DNA from: Protostelium mycophagum
Taxonomy: Eukaryota; Evosea; Variosea; Protosteliida; Protosteliaceae
DNA length: 37,649 nucleotides
Direction of reading: 5' to 3'
NCBI GenBank assembly: GCA_002081555.1
Contig: MZNV01002034.1
Coordinates: 1-37,649, forward strand
Below are positions 24,046 to 33,726 of this stretch, in pieces. The position numbers and the translations under genes were made by a program. Each line of letters begins with the position of its first letter. The first letter of the stretch is position 1. The notes under the pieces are model-generated. The model made no database searches. It had not been told where the DNA came from and saw only the letters and a list, made by a program, of their open reading frames with translations.

Positions 24046-24661
24046 ATGACCATCGGACAACTTCCACCCGGACACGGACAGCCCTCCATCCACGGACAAC
24101 CAGGCTATCCTCCTCAGCAGATCGTCACACACGTTCACCATTATGAGGGTCCTCCACAACCCATTTACCCCGCTGTTGGTACTTGGTACAGAATCGTCAG
24201 CGATCAGAACACCTGCTTAGACGATTGGGGAGGCAAAACTGGAAAGAAATCCGCCGCCCTCCAGAAGGACGATAACCCTCGCGATGAGAACAGAAAGTTC
24301 AGACTCGATCAGGTTGCACCTGGTGTGTTCGTTATCATAAGCAGCAAGAGCACCTGCTTAGACGATTGGGGAGGCATCCACGGAGAGGACTCCGCTTCTT
24401 TCCAGCCCAACGATGGTGCTAACAACCACCAGAACAGAAAATGGGAGCTCATCCCCATCCCTGGTGAGTATTTTCATCATAAAATGCATGGCTTGTAACA
24501 CTTTTACAGGAAGCACCCAGAACCACTTTTTCATAAAGTCACTCAACGGAGTCGTATTGGACAGCTGGGGAGGCAAGCACGGAAAGTACTCCTGCGCTCA
24601 ACAGAAGCACGACGGATCCGAAACAAACAGAAGATGGAGATTTGTCCCCTGGGGACAATAG
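24046..24661 (+). CDS. Beta-trefoil (ricin B-like) lectin-type protein with Pro/Gly/His-rich N-terminus (189 aa)
   Basis: Exons 24046-24463 and 24510-24661 (190 codons). The first 45 residues are rich in Gly, Pro, Gln and His (GQLPPGHGQ, HVHHYEGPPQP) and probably disordered. They are followed by three repeats of about 47 residues, each with a (C)LD-D/S-WGG core at 58-63, 105-110 and 156-161 and an NRK/RRW-F/W end. This is the three-lobed pattern of beta-trefoil lectins, although the QxW signature is changed to WGG/RRW. There is no signal peptide, so it is probably cytosolic unless exported unconventionally. Codons are strongly biased, as in alpha-actinin, suggesting abundance. The first two repeat cores are identical over 25 bp (24211-24235 and 24352-24376). 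An AATAAA signal lies at 24681-24686. Confidence 0.85.
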
Positions 24662-24738
24662 ACGCCTTTGTCTTTGTAAAAATAAATGGAATCACTTCCA
24701 ATGAATCATCTGTAAAATCATGATGCCAATACCGTTCA

Positions 24739-27142
24739 CTACTTCTTTTTTATTACCCCAAAATTCATCCTTCTCAATCTGAATGCCTCTTCTAATGGCA
24801 TCTTCTGTCCCTTTAGTTCAGGGGCCTCTCTCAACATTTGCCTCATGATCACCATCTAAGGTCAACATTAGAACACGTCAATGCGGTTCATGCCTGCAAA
24901 AGGAAAGAGTTGTACAAATAGAAACAGAATTTTGAGGTTTCACCTGTGCGATACCAGATTGTGCTTCAGACGTATTGATCCCTGGAGATGTCAAAAATGA
25001 CGCAATCTGCCATTTTTGACATTCGTTACGTTACCTAGCGCGAGGCTCTTGAGCTTCCAGTCTTCAAAATCGTTTATCAATTTACTGATTCGTCCTTCTT
25101 CTTCTTTTGAGGCTTGTTCCTTCAATAATTTCAGGTTTATATTTCTTGGCTGTTTGTCCATTGAGTCATTCACAGAAAGCTTTTGTAATTGTTATGCATA
25201 GATGCAGATTTTGGTCAGAACCCTCAAGTTCTGTGAAGAACGTAATTACGGGGTTTAGGGTTTTAGTGCCAACACTCGTAAGGTTTTTCATTCTCTTTGT
25301 GCCTAAACATTGTTCCAAACATAAAGAGACCAAAAGATGTCTCTCAGACGATTGTTGACTAGTTATTTTTTCACCTCGTGTATATGTTTCTCCGTGGGAC
25401 TTTCGATGGGATCCTCTGGCGTCTTGACGATTTCAATGTTGGGGTCCGCTTTTCGCCACATTTTTTTCCATTTGTAATTTCCCTTAGATTCAGATAGAAG
25501 TTTTGAGATCGAAGCCTATTTTTATCAAAAAATTATTTTTTTAAAGTTTTGGAAAATATTTTTTCAGAAAAAACTTACGGTGCGGCTCTCTGCATCTCCA
25601 TTTTTTAGGCCAGATTGACAGATGTCAATTATTAATTTTTCATTTCCTTTGCGGCAGATCCCACCCAGCACCTGCTCAAAAATATCTGGAAAAATTATTT
25701 CTGCCACTACAACCAGCCAATTTTATAAATAGCGGAAAAACTCACCGTGCACTCCTCGCTTGGTCATCTCTTCACTTATACTTTTCACGGATTTTTCTTT
25801 GATTTTTGTGACGTCGTTGTAGACGGCGTTAGCCAATACGTAACTTAAGGCTTCCAACCTGGTGTCTTCATCGTCCCAAACATTTGGGTGCTTTGTGTCC
25901 AATAACACGTTCTTTTCTTCCGGGATTTCGAATGTTTCCCCGGAACACCTCCGGATAAATCCGGAGAAATAGGGGAATGGCGCGTTGTAGTGAGTGTACA
26001 TGAGAGCTAATAGAGTGGGTGTGGGAATCTGTAACTCCTTTTTTCCGTTCTCTTGGCCCCTGGAATGCACTGTGAGTTTCGTTCCGACAGGAAATTATTC
26101 CCGCATTAATAACCGCGATCTTTGCGGTAAGGTGAATGAATGTATTTGTTCCATTGCCAAGGCAACAGCTCACTTAAGGAAAAATAACTTCTTGTGATTT
26201 GCCGCAGTAAAAACAGCCTTCGGCCCGCACAATGAGATATGTGCGGCAATCACGATAAGATGACAAATGTCCTGTCACAGATTGCAACTTGATACAACTT
26301 TTCAAAGTGGGCGGTGCCTCACAGTGGGCGGTGCCTCACAATAAATCTCGACATTTTGAGAGACAAACTACAACAATGTAGATCATACCTGTAGTGAGAG
26401 AGTGCTGAACCTGCGTCGCCTTCTATAGCTTCTAGAAATGCCAATAAATCTACACCACTCGACACGTCAAATTGGAGGAGTCTTCCTATATAATTCAGAA
26501 AAAACTTCAAACATTCAAAAAAAAATTAGAATGTAAAATTAAAAAAATTCGTGATGAAATGGAAGATGTTCACCCTGCTCAATCAGTTTCGCAGCTTCAG
26601 AGGGGTCACAGCCTGGTACCAGAAATTTCTGTGCAGATCAGAAGATTTTCATTGATGATTAGTTATTTATATTTTTGAAGAGACTTCTCACCTCACAAAG
26701 CGCCTGGAACTGCTTTGTTGTCTTTATTCTCTCGAAATCAAACATCCTTTTTTCCTCGGGAATGAGCTGCATCAGGTTGGCCATTCTTCTGTTTTTCAGA
26801 ATGTCTGCCTCATCATCAGTACGTTCTCATGATATGAGTTGATCACTGTCACCCACTTGGATCTGTTTCTGGTGCTATGAATTGGTAAGGATGGATCACA
26901 TCATATTGGACCTTGTGTAGTTCTCTGATGTCTTGAAGTAAATCGGTTAGTTTAGAGGGGAGGATATTCACAGGTTTGATCTTCTTTTGAGGTTGCAACT
27001 GTAAGACATCTTCCTCTTGAATTCCGTTGGTGGTACTGAAGAGTGATTTGTGTGAATTATGAATCGGATTCAAGATGACATTCTTCTGTCTTTGTGTCAC
27101 AGTCGAGATTAATCCTTTCCTTCTGTGCAGTTGTATGATCAT
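24739..27142 (-). CDS. Unrecognised 470-aa protein
   Basis: Exons: 26857-27142, 26692-26804, 26574-26628, 26389-26485, 25746-26059, 25579-25685, 25375-25515, 25035-25179, 24944-24981, 24739-24855 (471 codons; every junction is in phase, which strongly supports the model). No signal peptide or membrane helix is seen. The N-terminus is basic, followed by an acidic/Lys-rich segment and helical blocks (KLTDLLQDIRELHKVQYDV, LKNRRMANLMQLIPEEKRM, ISKLINDFEDWKLKSLAL). The most distinctive conserved-looking block is TPTLLALMYTHYNAPFPYFSGF. I do not recognise a family. It is transcribed divergently from the CenH3-like gene, with start codons about 125 bp apart. An alternative short intron (about 24856-24876) near the last exon is possible. 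Confidence 0.7.
26306..26339. repeat. Perfect 17-bp tandem duplication
   Basis: The unit agtgggcggtgcctcac occurs twice in a row with no mismatch, inside the intron between exons 26389-26485 and 25746-26059 of the unrecognised minus-strand gene. Confidence 0.9.
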
Positions 27143-27267
27143 GCTGGATAAATATTCTCATTTTTTGGAGGTGTTCTTGTTGTAGTTTGTCACAATTCGA
27201 AGAACCAAAACGGCCCAAACGGTTGACCGATTTATCCACCCAATCTTCGCCACCATCCAAATCCAAA
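27143..27267. promoter_or_regulatory. Compact divergent promoter region
   Basis: Only 125 bp separate the ATG of the unrecognised minus-strand gene (27142) from the ATG of the CenH3-like gene (27268), so both must use core promoter elements inside this stretch or within each other's 5' regions. I see no convincing TATA box. The plus strand is open through it in the histone frame from an ATG at 27187, giving a possible N-terminal extension. Confidence 0.55.
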
Positions 27268-27895
27268 ATGGCCCGACAGAAGCAGACTGCAAGAAAATCA
27301 ACTGGTGGATCCACTAAGTTGAATTTACAAAGTGTTGGGAGAAAGACTGCCTCCAAGCGTCCTCAACAAGACGCCTTCAGAAAGAAACAGTTCAAAAGGC
27401 ACAAAGTTGGAGAGAAGCAACTTCGAGAGATCAGAAAACTGCAGCAGTCCACACATTTATTGATACCCAGATTATCATTTTCAAGATTAGTTAGAGAGAT
27501 CACACTCAATTATAAGGAAGTGAGATGGACGAGGTGATGATGATCATGTCATGTCATTTCAACAGATCCTCTTAATGTTCAGGAATTTTCGTACAGAAGT
27601 AAACATAGAGGACATGTCCTTATGATGGACAATAGTCGGAGAATATTCAATGTTTTTCTGGTGCAACACCATGAATATCTTCACTTCTGTAATGCAAAAT
27701 GAGAGAACAACCATACCAAGTACTAAAGATCTGACCCCACTTAGAACTGGTATGGAAGCTCTTCAAACTGCCGTAGAAGATTTTCTCGTGGACTTATTCT
27801 CTGATGCCATATTGTGCTCTGTACATGCAAAGAGAGTGACCCTCATGGCGAAGGATCTGCGATTGGCCCAAAGAATTCGAGGAGAAATCCACTAA
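27268..27895 (+). CDS. CenH3 (CENP-A-like) histone H3 variant (about 147 aa)
   Basis: Exon 1 is 27268-27519 and exon 2 about 27704-27895 (the acceptor is the weak point). The histone fold is clear: [27 protein letters not shown], then [23 protein letters not shown] and [21 protein letters not shown]. Features that fit centromeric H3 are LIP instead of LIR in helix 1, many changes in helix 2, a basic divergent tail and a longer loop 1 (about eight extra residues before DLTPL with this acceptor). Unusually for a CenH3, the N-terminus copies canonical H3: [13 protein letters not shown] against [13 protein letters not shown], keeping the K4 and K9/S10 equivalents. Expected role: centromeric nucleosome. 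A diverged H3 variant with another role is the alternative. AATAAA overlaps the stop codon. Confidence 0.85.
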
Positions 27896-28051
27896 ATAAA
27901 AATGTAAAGTGTTTGTTTTTTAACCTTTTATTAATTAATAAATCATAATGTAATAATTTTATCTACAACGATGTAGCGGCTTACGAAAATTCTTTCAAAG
28001 AATCCTCGTGGCTCCTCGATCTCGTTCGGAGGATAATCAACAAACGACACA

Positions 28052-30194
28052 ATGATGTCCAAGGTCGCTCTTCTGAGCGTTTTTGTTCTTCTCGTCGTAG
28101 GGTGAGTTTAGGTTAACCTGGTAAATCATTTTATTGAAGCATATAGAGATGTAGATGACCACTATTGCCAGAGTAAAATGCCCGCTTATGTTGATTTACC
28201 AGGCCTGAAACTTGAATACGTTCAGAGTGAGTCCATATTATCTCGGATTGTAATCAAAATCTTAAATCTCACGCAGCCGTCACCAGACATGGTGCCCGCA
28301 CACCGATATATTCTTTGGCGGATATTCAGCAGCCTGAGGTCGAATGGCATTGCGATCTGAATGAGCTGGTGAAGCCCAGCCAGTCACACAGCGACAAGGA
28401 CCAGACACGTCGTCTCTTCAGAAGGACCTACAAGGAAGGAGCTGAAGTTCTGAAGGGCAATTGCTACTTTGGTATTCGTATCAATCCAATCATATAAAAT
28501 GACATACTCAGGACAATTGACCGATGTTGGATATGAGCAGCACTTTAACCTTGGTAAAGCTTTCAGAAAGATATATGTGGACAAGCAAGACCTCTTCGAA
28601 GGCCAAGTGAGCATGTCCAAGGTGAATAAAATATCTCAGATCAACACAATGACTGACGACAAAGGTGGCCGTTCGATCAACCGATGTGTACAGAACTTTA
28701 CAATCAGCTCAAGCTGGTTTGACATCTATGTTCCCAGAACAGAGCATTGACCCCAGCACTGGGTGAGTGGAGAATTACAATTCAATACGAACCCAGAAGA
28801 AATCAATATCTCTTGTATTGTCGACAATGACAAGAGATTTTAGCTGCGATTTTATTCCAACACATGCAATATAGACATAATATACATCATGAAAAACTAT
28901 AATATTCTGTGGTAGTTGTGGCGAACGTACTGTGGCTCTGCTGCAGTATAAATCCAATGAAAAGACATATGATAAAATCCCGCATCAAAATAACAATCAC
29001 ATGACATCACCCACTCCAACTACAACCCCAAAGATCCAACAATTTTCGGATGAATCGCTGACGTCATCAGCGAGGTCGAAGTGGTTGGCATAGAGACCAG
29101 GGACAATTCTCTTGAAGACCTCACACCCAACCCCACAGTGTGCCCCGCATTCAGCAGAGAAGTCATCAAGTTACAGACCTCCCCCGCGTGGATCGCACAG
29201 CAGGAATCTGTCAAGAATTTGACATCCCACTTGAAGAGAGCGTTTAATGTCGAAAAGTTGCTCCCATGGGACGGTATGTCACATATGTGACCCACGTCTT
29301 GTCGCTTTGCTGTGAAATGCGATACACCGAAATGTTTTGCAGATCCATTTCATGTTTTTGTATTTTGTAAAAAAAAAACATCTCGGAGATACCAACTACA
29401 CATGTCGTAGTGACATTTTGACAGGTCTCTACGACATCTACCAGCTGAGAAAGTGCAGAGGCATGAAGATCCCACCTCAGATCACCGATGACATCTTTGA
29501 ACAGATCAGAAAGGCTGCAGAGTGGGAGGTCAACATAACCGCAGTGGAGCCAGCAACCGCCAGAACCGGGTGAGTCACGTCAAAATTCTGTCATTTTTGA
29601 CACGTGACACATTTTTTGACACTTGTCAGTATGGGAATCTTCCTGAGAACCCTTGTCGACAACATGTTGAACTATGTGAAGGGCGACCACAGCATCAAGT
29701 ACCAATTGTTTTCTGCCCATGATAGCTCTGTTGCCCCTCTTCTCGGACTTTTAGGTATTTTTAATCTTTCAGAATTTTATAGAATAAATCGAGATTAATT
29801 CTTCTAGGACTTTATGATGGTAGATGGCCCCCTTTTGCTGCACACGTCAACTTTGAATTGTACAGAAATGCCACGTCACACAAGACCAACGGTAAGATAT
29901 CACACTTGTATATTTGATCGCTACAACGAATCTATCAGAGGTGTATATTGTCTTTGTTAGTCACCACAAATAAAACAAAGGAATTCAATGTGATAATACG
30001 TGGCAGCCTCTGTTGATGACTATTTCGTCCAAATCAAATATAACGGCAAGATCTTTACCCTTCCTGGCTGCCACAGCACCGCCTGCCCTCTTAAGACCGT
30101 CTTACCCTTCTTCGAGGCGCGCACCATCACCAAGGATGAGTGTGGACAGACTGCAGAGCTCCACAAGAGATCCTTCATGGGCATCAAATTGTGA
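28052..30194 (+). CDS. Secreted/lysosomal histidine acid phosphatase (420 aa)
   Basis: Exons: 28052-28101, 28147-28226, 28277-28471, 28512-28606, 28665-28762, 29071-29273, 29425-29569, 29630-29754, 29808-29891, 30007-30194 (421 codons, all in phase). Signal peptide MMSKVALLSVFVLLVVG. The histidine-phosphatase catalytic core is RHGART at 47-52 (nucleophile His48) and HDSS at 319-322 (His319, Asp320 acid/base). Other landmarks are LTDVGYEQHFNLGK, VRSTDVYRTLQSAQAGL and LLGLLGLYDGRWPPFAAH. Paired cysteines near the C-terminus and NIT/NAT/NLT sites fit secretion or lysosomal targeting. Length matches lysosomal and prostatic acid phosphatases, but no C-terminal membrane helix is present. It hydrolyses phosphomonoesters at acid pH. 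Confidence 0.95.
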
Positions 30195-30553
30195 AGATAA
30201 ATCACGATTTGTTTTTATTTCCATCACTCTGGTTTGTTTTTTGGGCTGTCTTGTGGTATCATCTGTGGAGTCGTGAGGATTGCTGATCATCGATATGATC
30301 AATAATGTTAGCCCGGCTTCATGTTCATTTTGTTCTTCTCATTTCTTCAGGCACCTGTTGAAGCCTATTAATAACTGTATGGACACAGAGCTGCAGAACA
30401 AACATAGAAGTAGATTTCGTGGTGGAAAATTGATCAGAGAATAAAAAATCAACTTTTGAATTCAATAAATTTGAAATTTAAGAGATTATCCGAATTTTAT
30501 TAAGGCGGAACCGGCTCGATTCAACGACTCCAACGAGCTCATAATCAACCATC
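30195..30553. other. Intergenic, no gene seen
   Basis: AT-rich spacer between two plus-strand genes. The piece at about 30350-30445 (in-frame phrase CMDTELQNKHRSRFRGGKLIRE) could be an additional 3' exon of an alternative acid phosphatase transcript, but the upstream stop at 30194 makes this weak. Confidence 0.45.
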
Positions 30554-33464
30554 ATGGAAGACTTCCCCTCAGATCTTATTGATGAGGTGCAGACTAATTT
30601 ATCGTGACCTGTCCGACTGTTTTAAGGTTCTCGTTCACCTGACTACTTTTCAATTACTGCCTTGCCTCTTTATCAACAAGATTTGGTTTCAGAAGACGAC
30701 CAGAAGATTAGATTCACAGCTGTCATTAGAATCTAAAACTATGAATGGCAAGATAATCTCTCCTCGTAATTTCAATCTTGTGAGTTTGCTGGTTTGGGCA
30801 TCTAAACGTGGACTTTTAGAAATGGTCAGATGGATCTTGTGGGTAAGATAATATCCATTCAAAGTGAAGAGTTCTGGCGACTTTACGAACCGAAAGATTT
30901 CGAGACAAGTGCTGCGGCAGAGCCGCAGTCCCAGATCATTCTGATCCCAAATGATGACCTTAACCTGTTCGCGAAACAACTAGCAGACAACACATTGTGG
31001 TCTGTCGTCGCCACAAGTCTAAATATAGATACAATGTCATCACATATACAAAAACCAACATCACAATAGTTGTCCAAATTGCCTTACAATCTCGACTTCT
31101 TGGAACCAGGATATATATGTCGAGCCGCCGCTCATGGCGGAGATCCACGCGTCATGCAGCTGTTGAGAGATCACGGCTTCACAGCAGATTTCACCGCGTG
31201 GTCTGCGGCGGCAGACAAGGCCGGTGTCAAGATGTTTGAATATCTGAAGCAGCACCATTGCCCCACTCTGTATAGAAATTACAGCCTGCTGGGACATTCT
31301 ATTGGTGAAAAGGTTAGTTTTTGGACAAACTTTGAGTCATTCAAATGTTTAAGATATTTATATCTGGTAAAGACAGATTTGTACGATTTCCAAAACGAAA
31401 AATAACTGTGGTAACTAACGATCTGTTGCTGTGAGTAACACGTTAATGTTACCGTGTATCGTACGGCAACTGGTGATCCGTACAAATCCAGTCAATCCAC
31501 AAAACAAAATTTTATTCAAAATAAATGAGAATAAAATCAAGCTTAAAGAAATTAATACAAATCATGAAAAACAGGTGGCAAGGAGAGGCGAGATATCACT
31601 GTTAAAGTGGATGAAAGAAAATGATATGCACATAGATACCAACGCGATCAAAGGTGCCGCAGAAGGTGGACACATTCAGGTGATTTATAAAACATGTAGA
31701 TCGGAATCTACAACGAGACAAAAGTGTAAAAAAATTGTCTTTCAAAACTGCCATAAAACTAAAGTGAAACTTCTTCGAGATTATTTAGGCTTCAAATTGA
31801 TTTAAAATTCAGACTTTTGGCTGAATCAACTTCTTTCGTAGATTTTTTGTGATTTGCGGCAAAGCAGAGTTTTTCGGTGGGTTTTTGGGCGTACACGAAA
31901 TATATTTTCTCATAGTTAGTGGATTTAGCATGTGTTTTTCTGCATATTTTTGTTTAATATTTCACATCATAACGTGTTTAGGTTATAGAGTGGCTGCTGC
32001 ATCAAGGTGTCCCCTTGTCAGAAGAGGCATTAGTTGGTGCAGCGAAATCAGGTAGAAAAGAAGTCATCATATGGTTGAGGGACAAGTCATGCCAATGGTC
32101 TCCTCTGGTGAGTTAGTTTGAGATCATCACGATCCATCTCATTCTGTCGCAAATCGAGATGACAGGCGTAAGTTGACAGATGTGCCGCGACGCCATGGAG
32201 AATCTGTTGATTTATACAAGTGTATTTTGTGGCTTTGCACCTGGAATTTTTTGTGCTTGAAATCAAAATAAATTCTCTGGTAAAAACTACAAACCACCAG
32301 AAAATGCACAAAAAATCCAAATTAAATTAAGCTTTGATGTGATTCTACAACGAGCCAAAAAAATAAAACATTCAGGTCTGTGCTGAGGCGGCACAATATG
32401 GACACTATGACGTGTTGGTTTATGTACACTCACAGAAATGCCCCTGGGACAGTCTCACTACAACGAATGCAGCTGCAGGAGGTTTCATTGAGATATTACG
32501 TTACGCACGCTCCCATGGTTGCCCCTGGGACTCGTATCGTGCCTCCATGATGGCCGCACAAAGGGGGCACCTCGAGGTGAGTGGCACAAAGAATTAAGAC
32601 GGACCAAATGATGGAGACGATGGCTTAAATAATTATGCAGACTCTCCAGTGGATCATGGAGAACGGAGGACAATGGGACGATCAAGTGAGATTTTTGTTG
32701 TTGAGTTTTTATATTTATTATGCGGCTGTGCCACCGTCAAACCGCGAACATTTACATCTTACTGGAAATTCTCGTGCACTCTGCGGGCAAGCCGGTAACA
32801 AAACACGTTGGTGCAATCTCACTGTAAACACTCCGCAACAAGTCATGGAGATTACAACACCAGAAGAATACATGAAATCGCGTTTTTGCGGCTTTGCCGC
32901 AAGACAAAATCATCTTGATACAACAGGGAAACCATAATACGATATAGTTTACGAGATCCATCACGATTGACTTCATTTCAGGTTTGCAACAGAGCCGCAT
33001 TTTATGGCCACCTCCACGTGTTAAAGTGGGCTCATGAGAAGGGATGTCCTTGGAGCGCTATGACTTGCGGAAACGCCGCTGCAGGAGGACACTTGGACGT
33101 CCTGATGTATGCGAGGGAAAACGATTGCAATTGGGACGCTCAGGTACTTCTAACATTATTTTTGTATTTACAGATATTGCCACACAAACATCTTTATCTT
33201 CCAACTGCTGTGATAAAGACACCCAACCGATCCTGACATCTGAAGGTGATCTCGAAAGCCGCCTTCTTAGGACGGTTAGACATAATAGAGTATGCCGTGA
33301 AGAACCAATGCAGATTGGATTCCATGGCCGCCTACCTTGCAGCACAAGAGGGACACTTGGAAGTGCTGCAGTATCTCAAAGAGAACAAAGCGCCGTGGGA
33401 CGAGGAGAGGATTAAGAGTACGGCTGCTCCCAAAGTGTTGAAGTGGATGGAGAGTAATAAATAA
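30554..33464 (+). CDS. F-box / ankyrin-repeat protein of the CPWD type (449 aa)
   Basis: Exons: 30554-30586, 30627-30842, 31070-31312, 31575-31679, 31982-32107, 32376-32576, 32641-32685, 32982-33143, 33246-33464 (450 codons). Every intron is phase 0 and each exon is a whole number of codons, roughly one or two repeats per exon. The N-terminus is F-box-like (FPSDLIDEVLVHL, LPCLFINKIWFQ). About ten degenerate ankyrin units follow, of the style AAAGGHLDVLMYARENDCNWD, HGCPWDS and HEKGCPWS. This CPWD variant is widespread in large protist ankyrin families and in giant viruses of protists. Expected role, inferred from architecture: substrate receptor of an SCF-type ubiquitin ligase. The introns carry two of the four GC hairpin elements and two TCTACAACG words. 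Confidence 0.9.
30914..30926 (-). repeat. GC hairpin element copy 3
   Basis: Reverse complement of copy 1 (reads GCGGC-AGA-GCCGC on the plus strand), in an intron of the second F-box/ankyrin gene. Confidence 0.85.
31695..31712. repeat. Short hairpin TGTAGAT-N4-ATCTACA
   Basis: Perfect 7-bp inverted repeat with a 4-nt loop in an intron of the second F-box/ankyrin gene. Its right arm continues into a TCTACAACG word (31707-31715). Confidence 0.75.
32888..32900 (+). repeat. GC hairpin element copy 4
   Basis: GCGGC-TTT-GCCGC, identical to copy 2 including the flanking T and A, in another intron of the second F-box/ankyrin gene. Confidence 0.85.
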
Positions 33465-33726
33465 ACAGTAATATATTTTCTTGGTCCAACTGCTGACATG
33501 AACTAGAAGCTCTCTTGCATCACGCTTTATCGACATCAAACATATCACAACTGGTATGTTGTACTCTTTGTCACCTCTCGCAGCCCAGTTGTACTTTGAT
33601 ATAAAACATCCAGTTTTATGATTTTCGAAAACTTTAACTCCTCAAATCTCCAAAAACATGCATAAAAAACATAAAAGAGTGCATCTTTGTGTGGCAAAAA
33701 GCCACCAATACTATTCGTGCATTTAT

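Noticed and set aside
30554-33464. Viral origin of the CPWD-type ankyrin gene, because similar repeats occur in giant viruses
   Set aside because: The gene has eight spliceosomal introns and matches the intron style of its neighbours, so a resident nuclear gene is the simpler reading.
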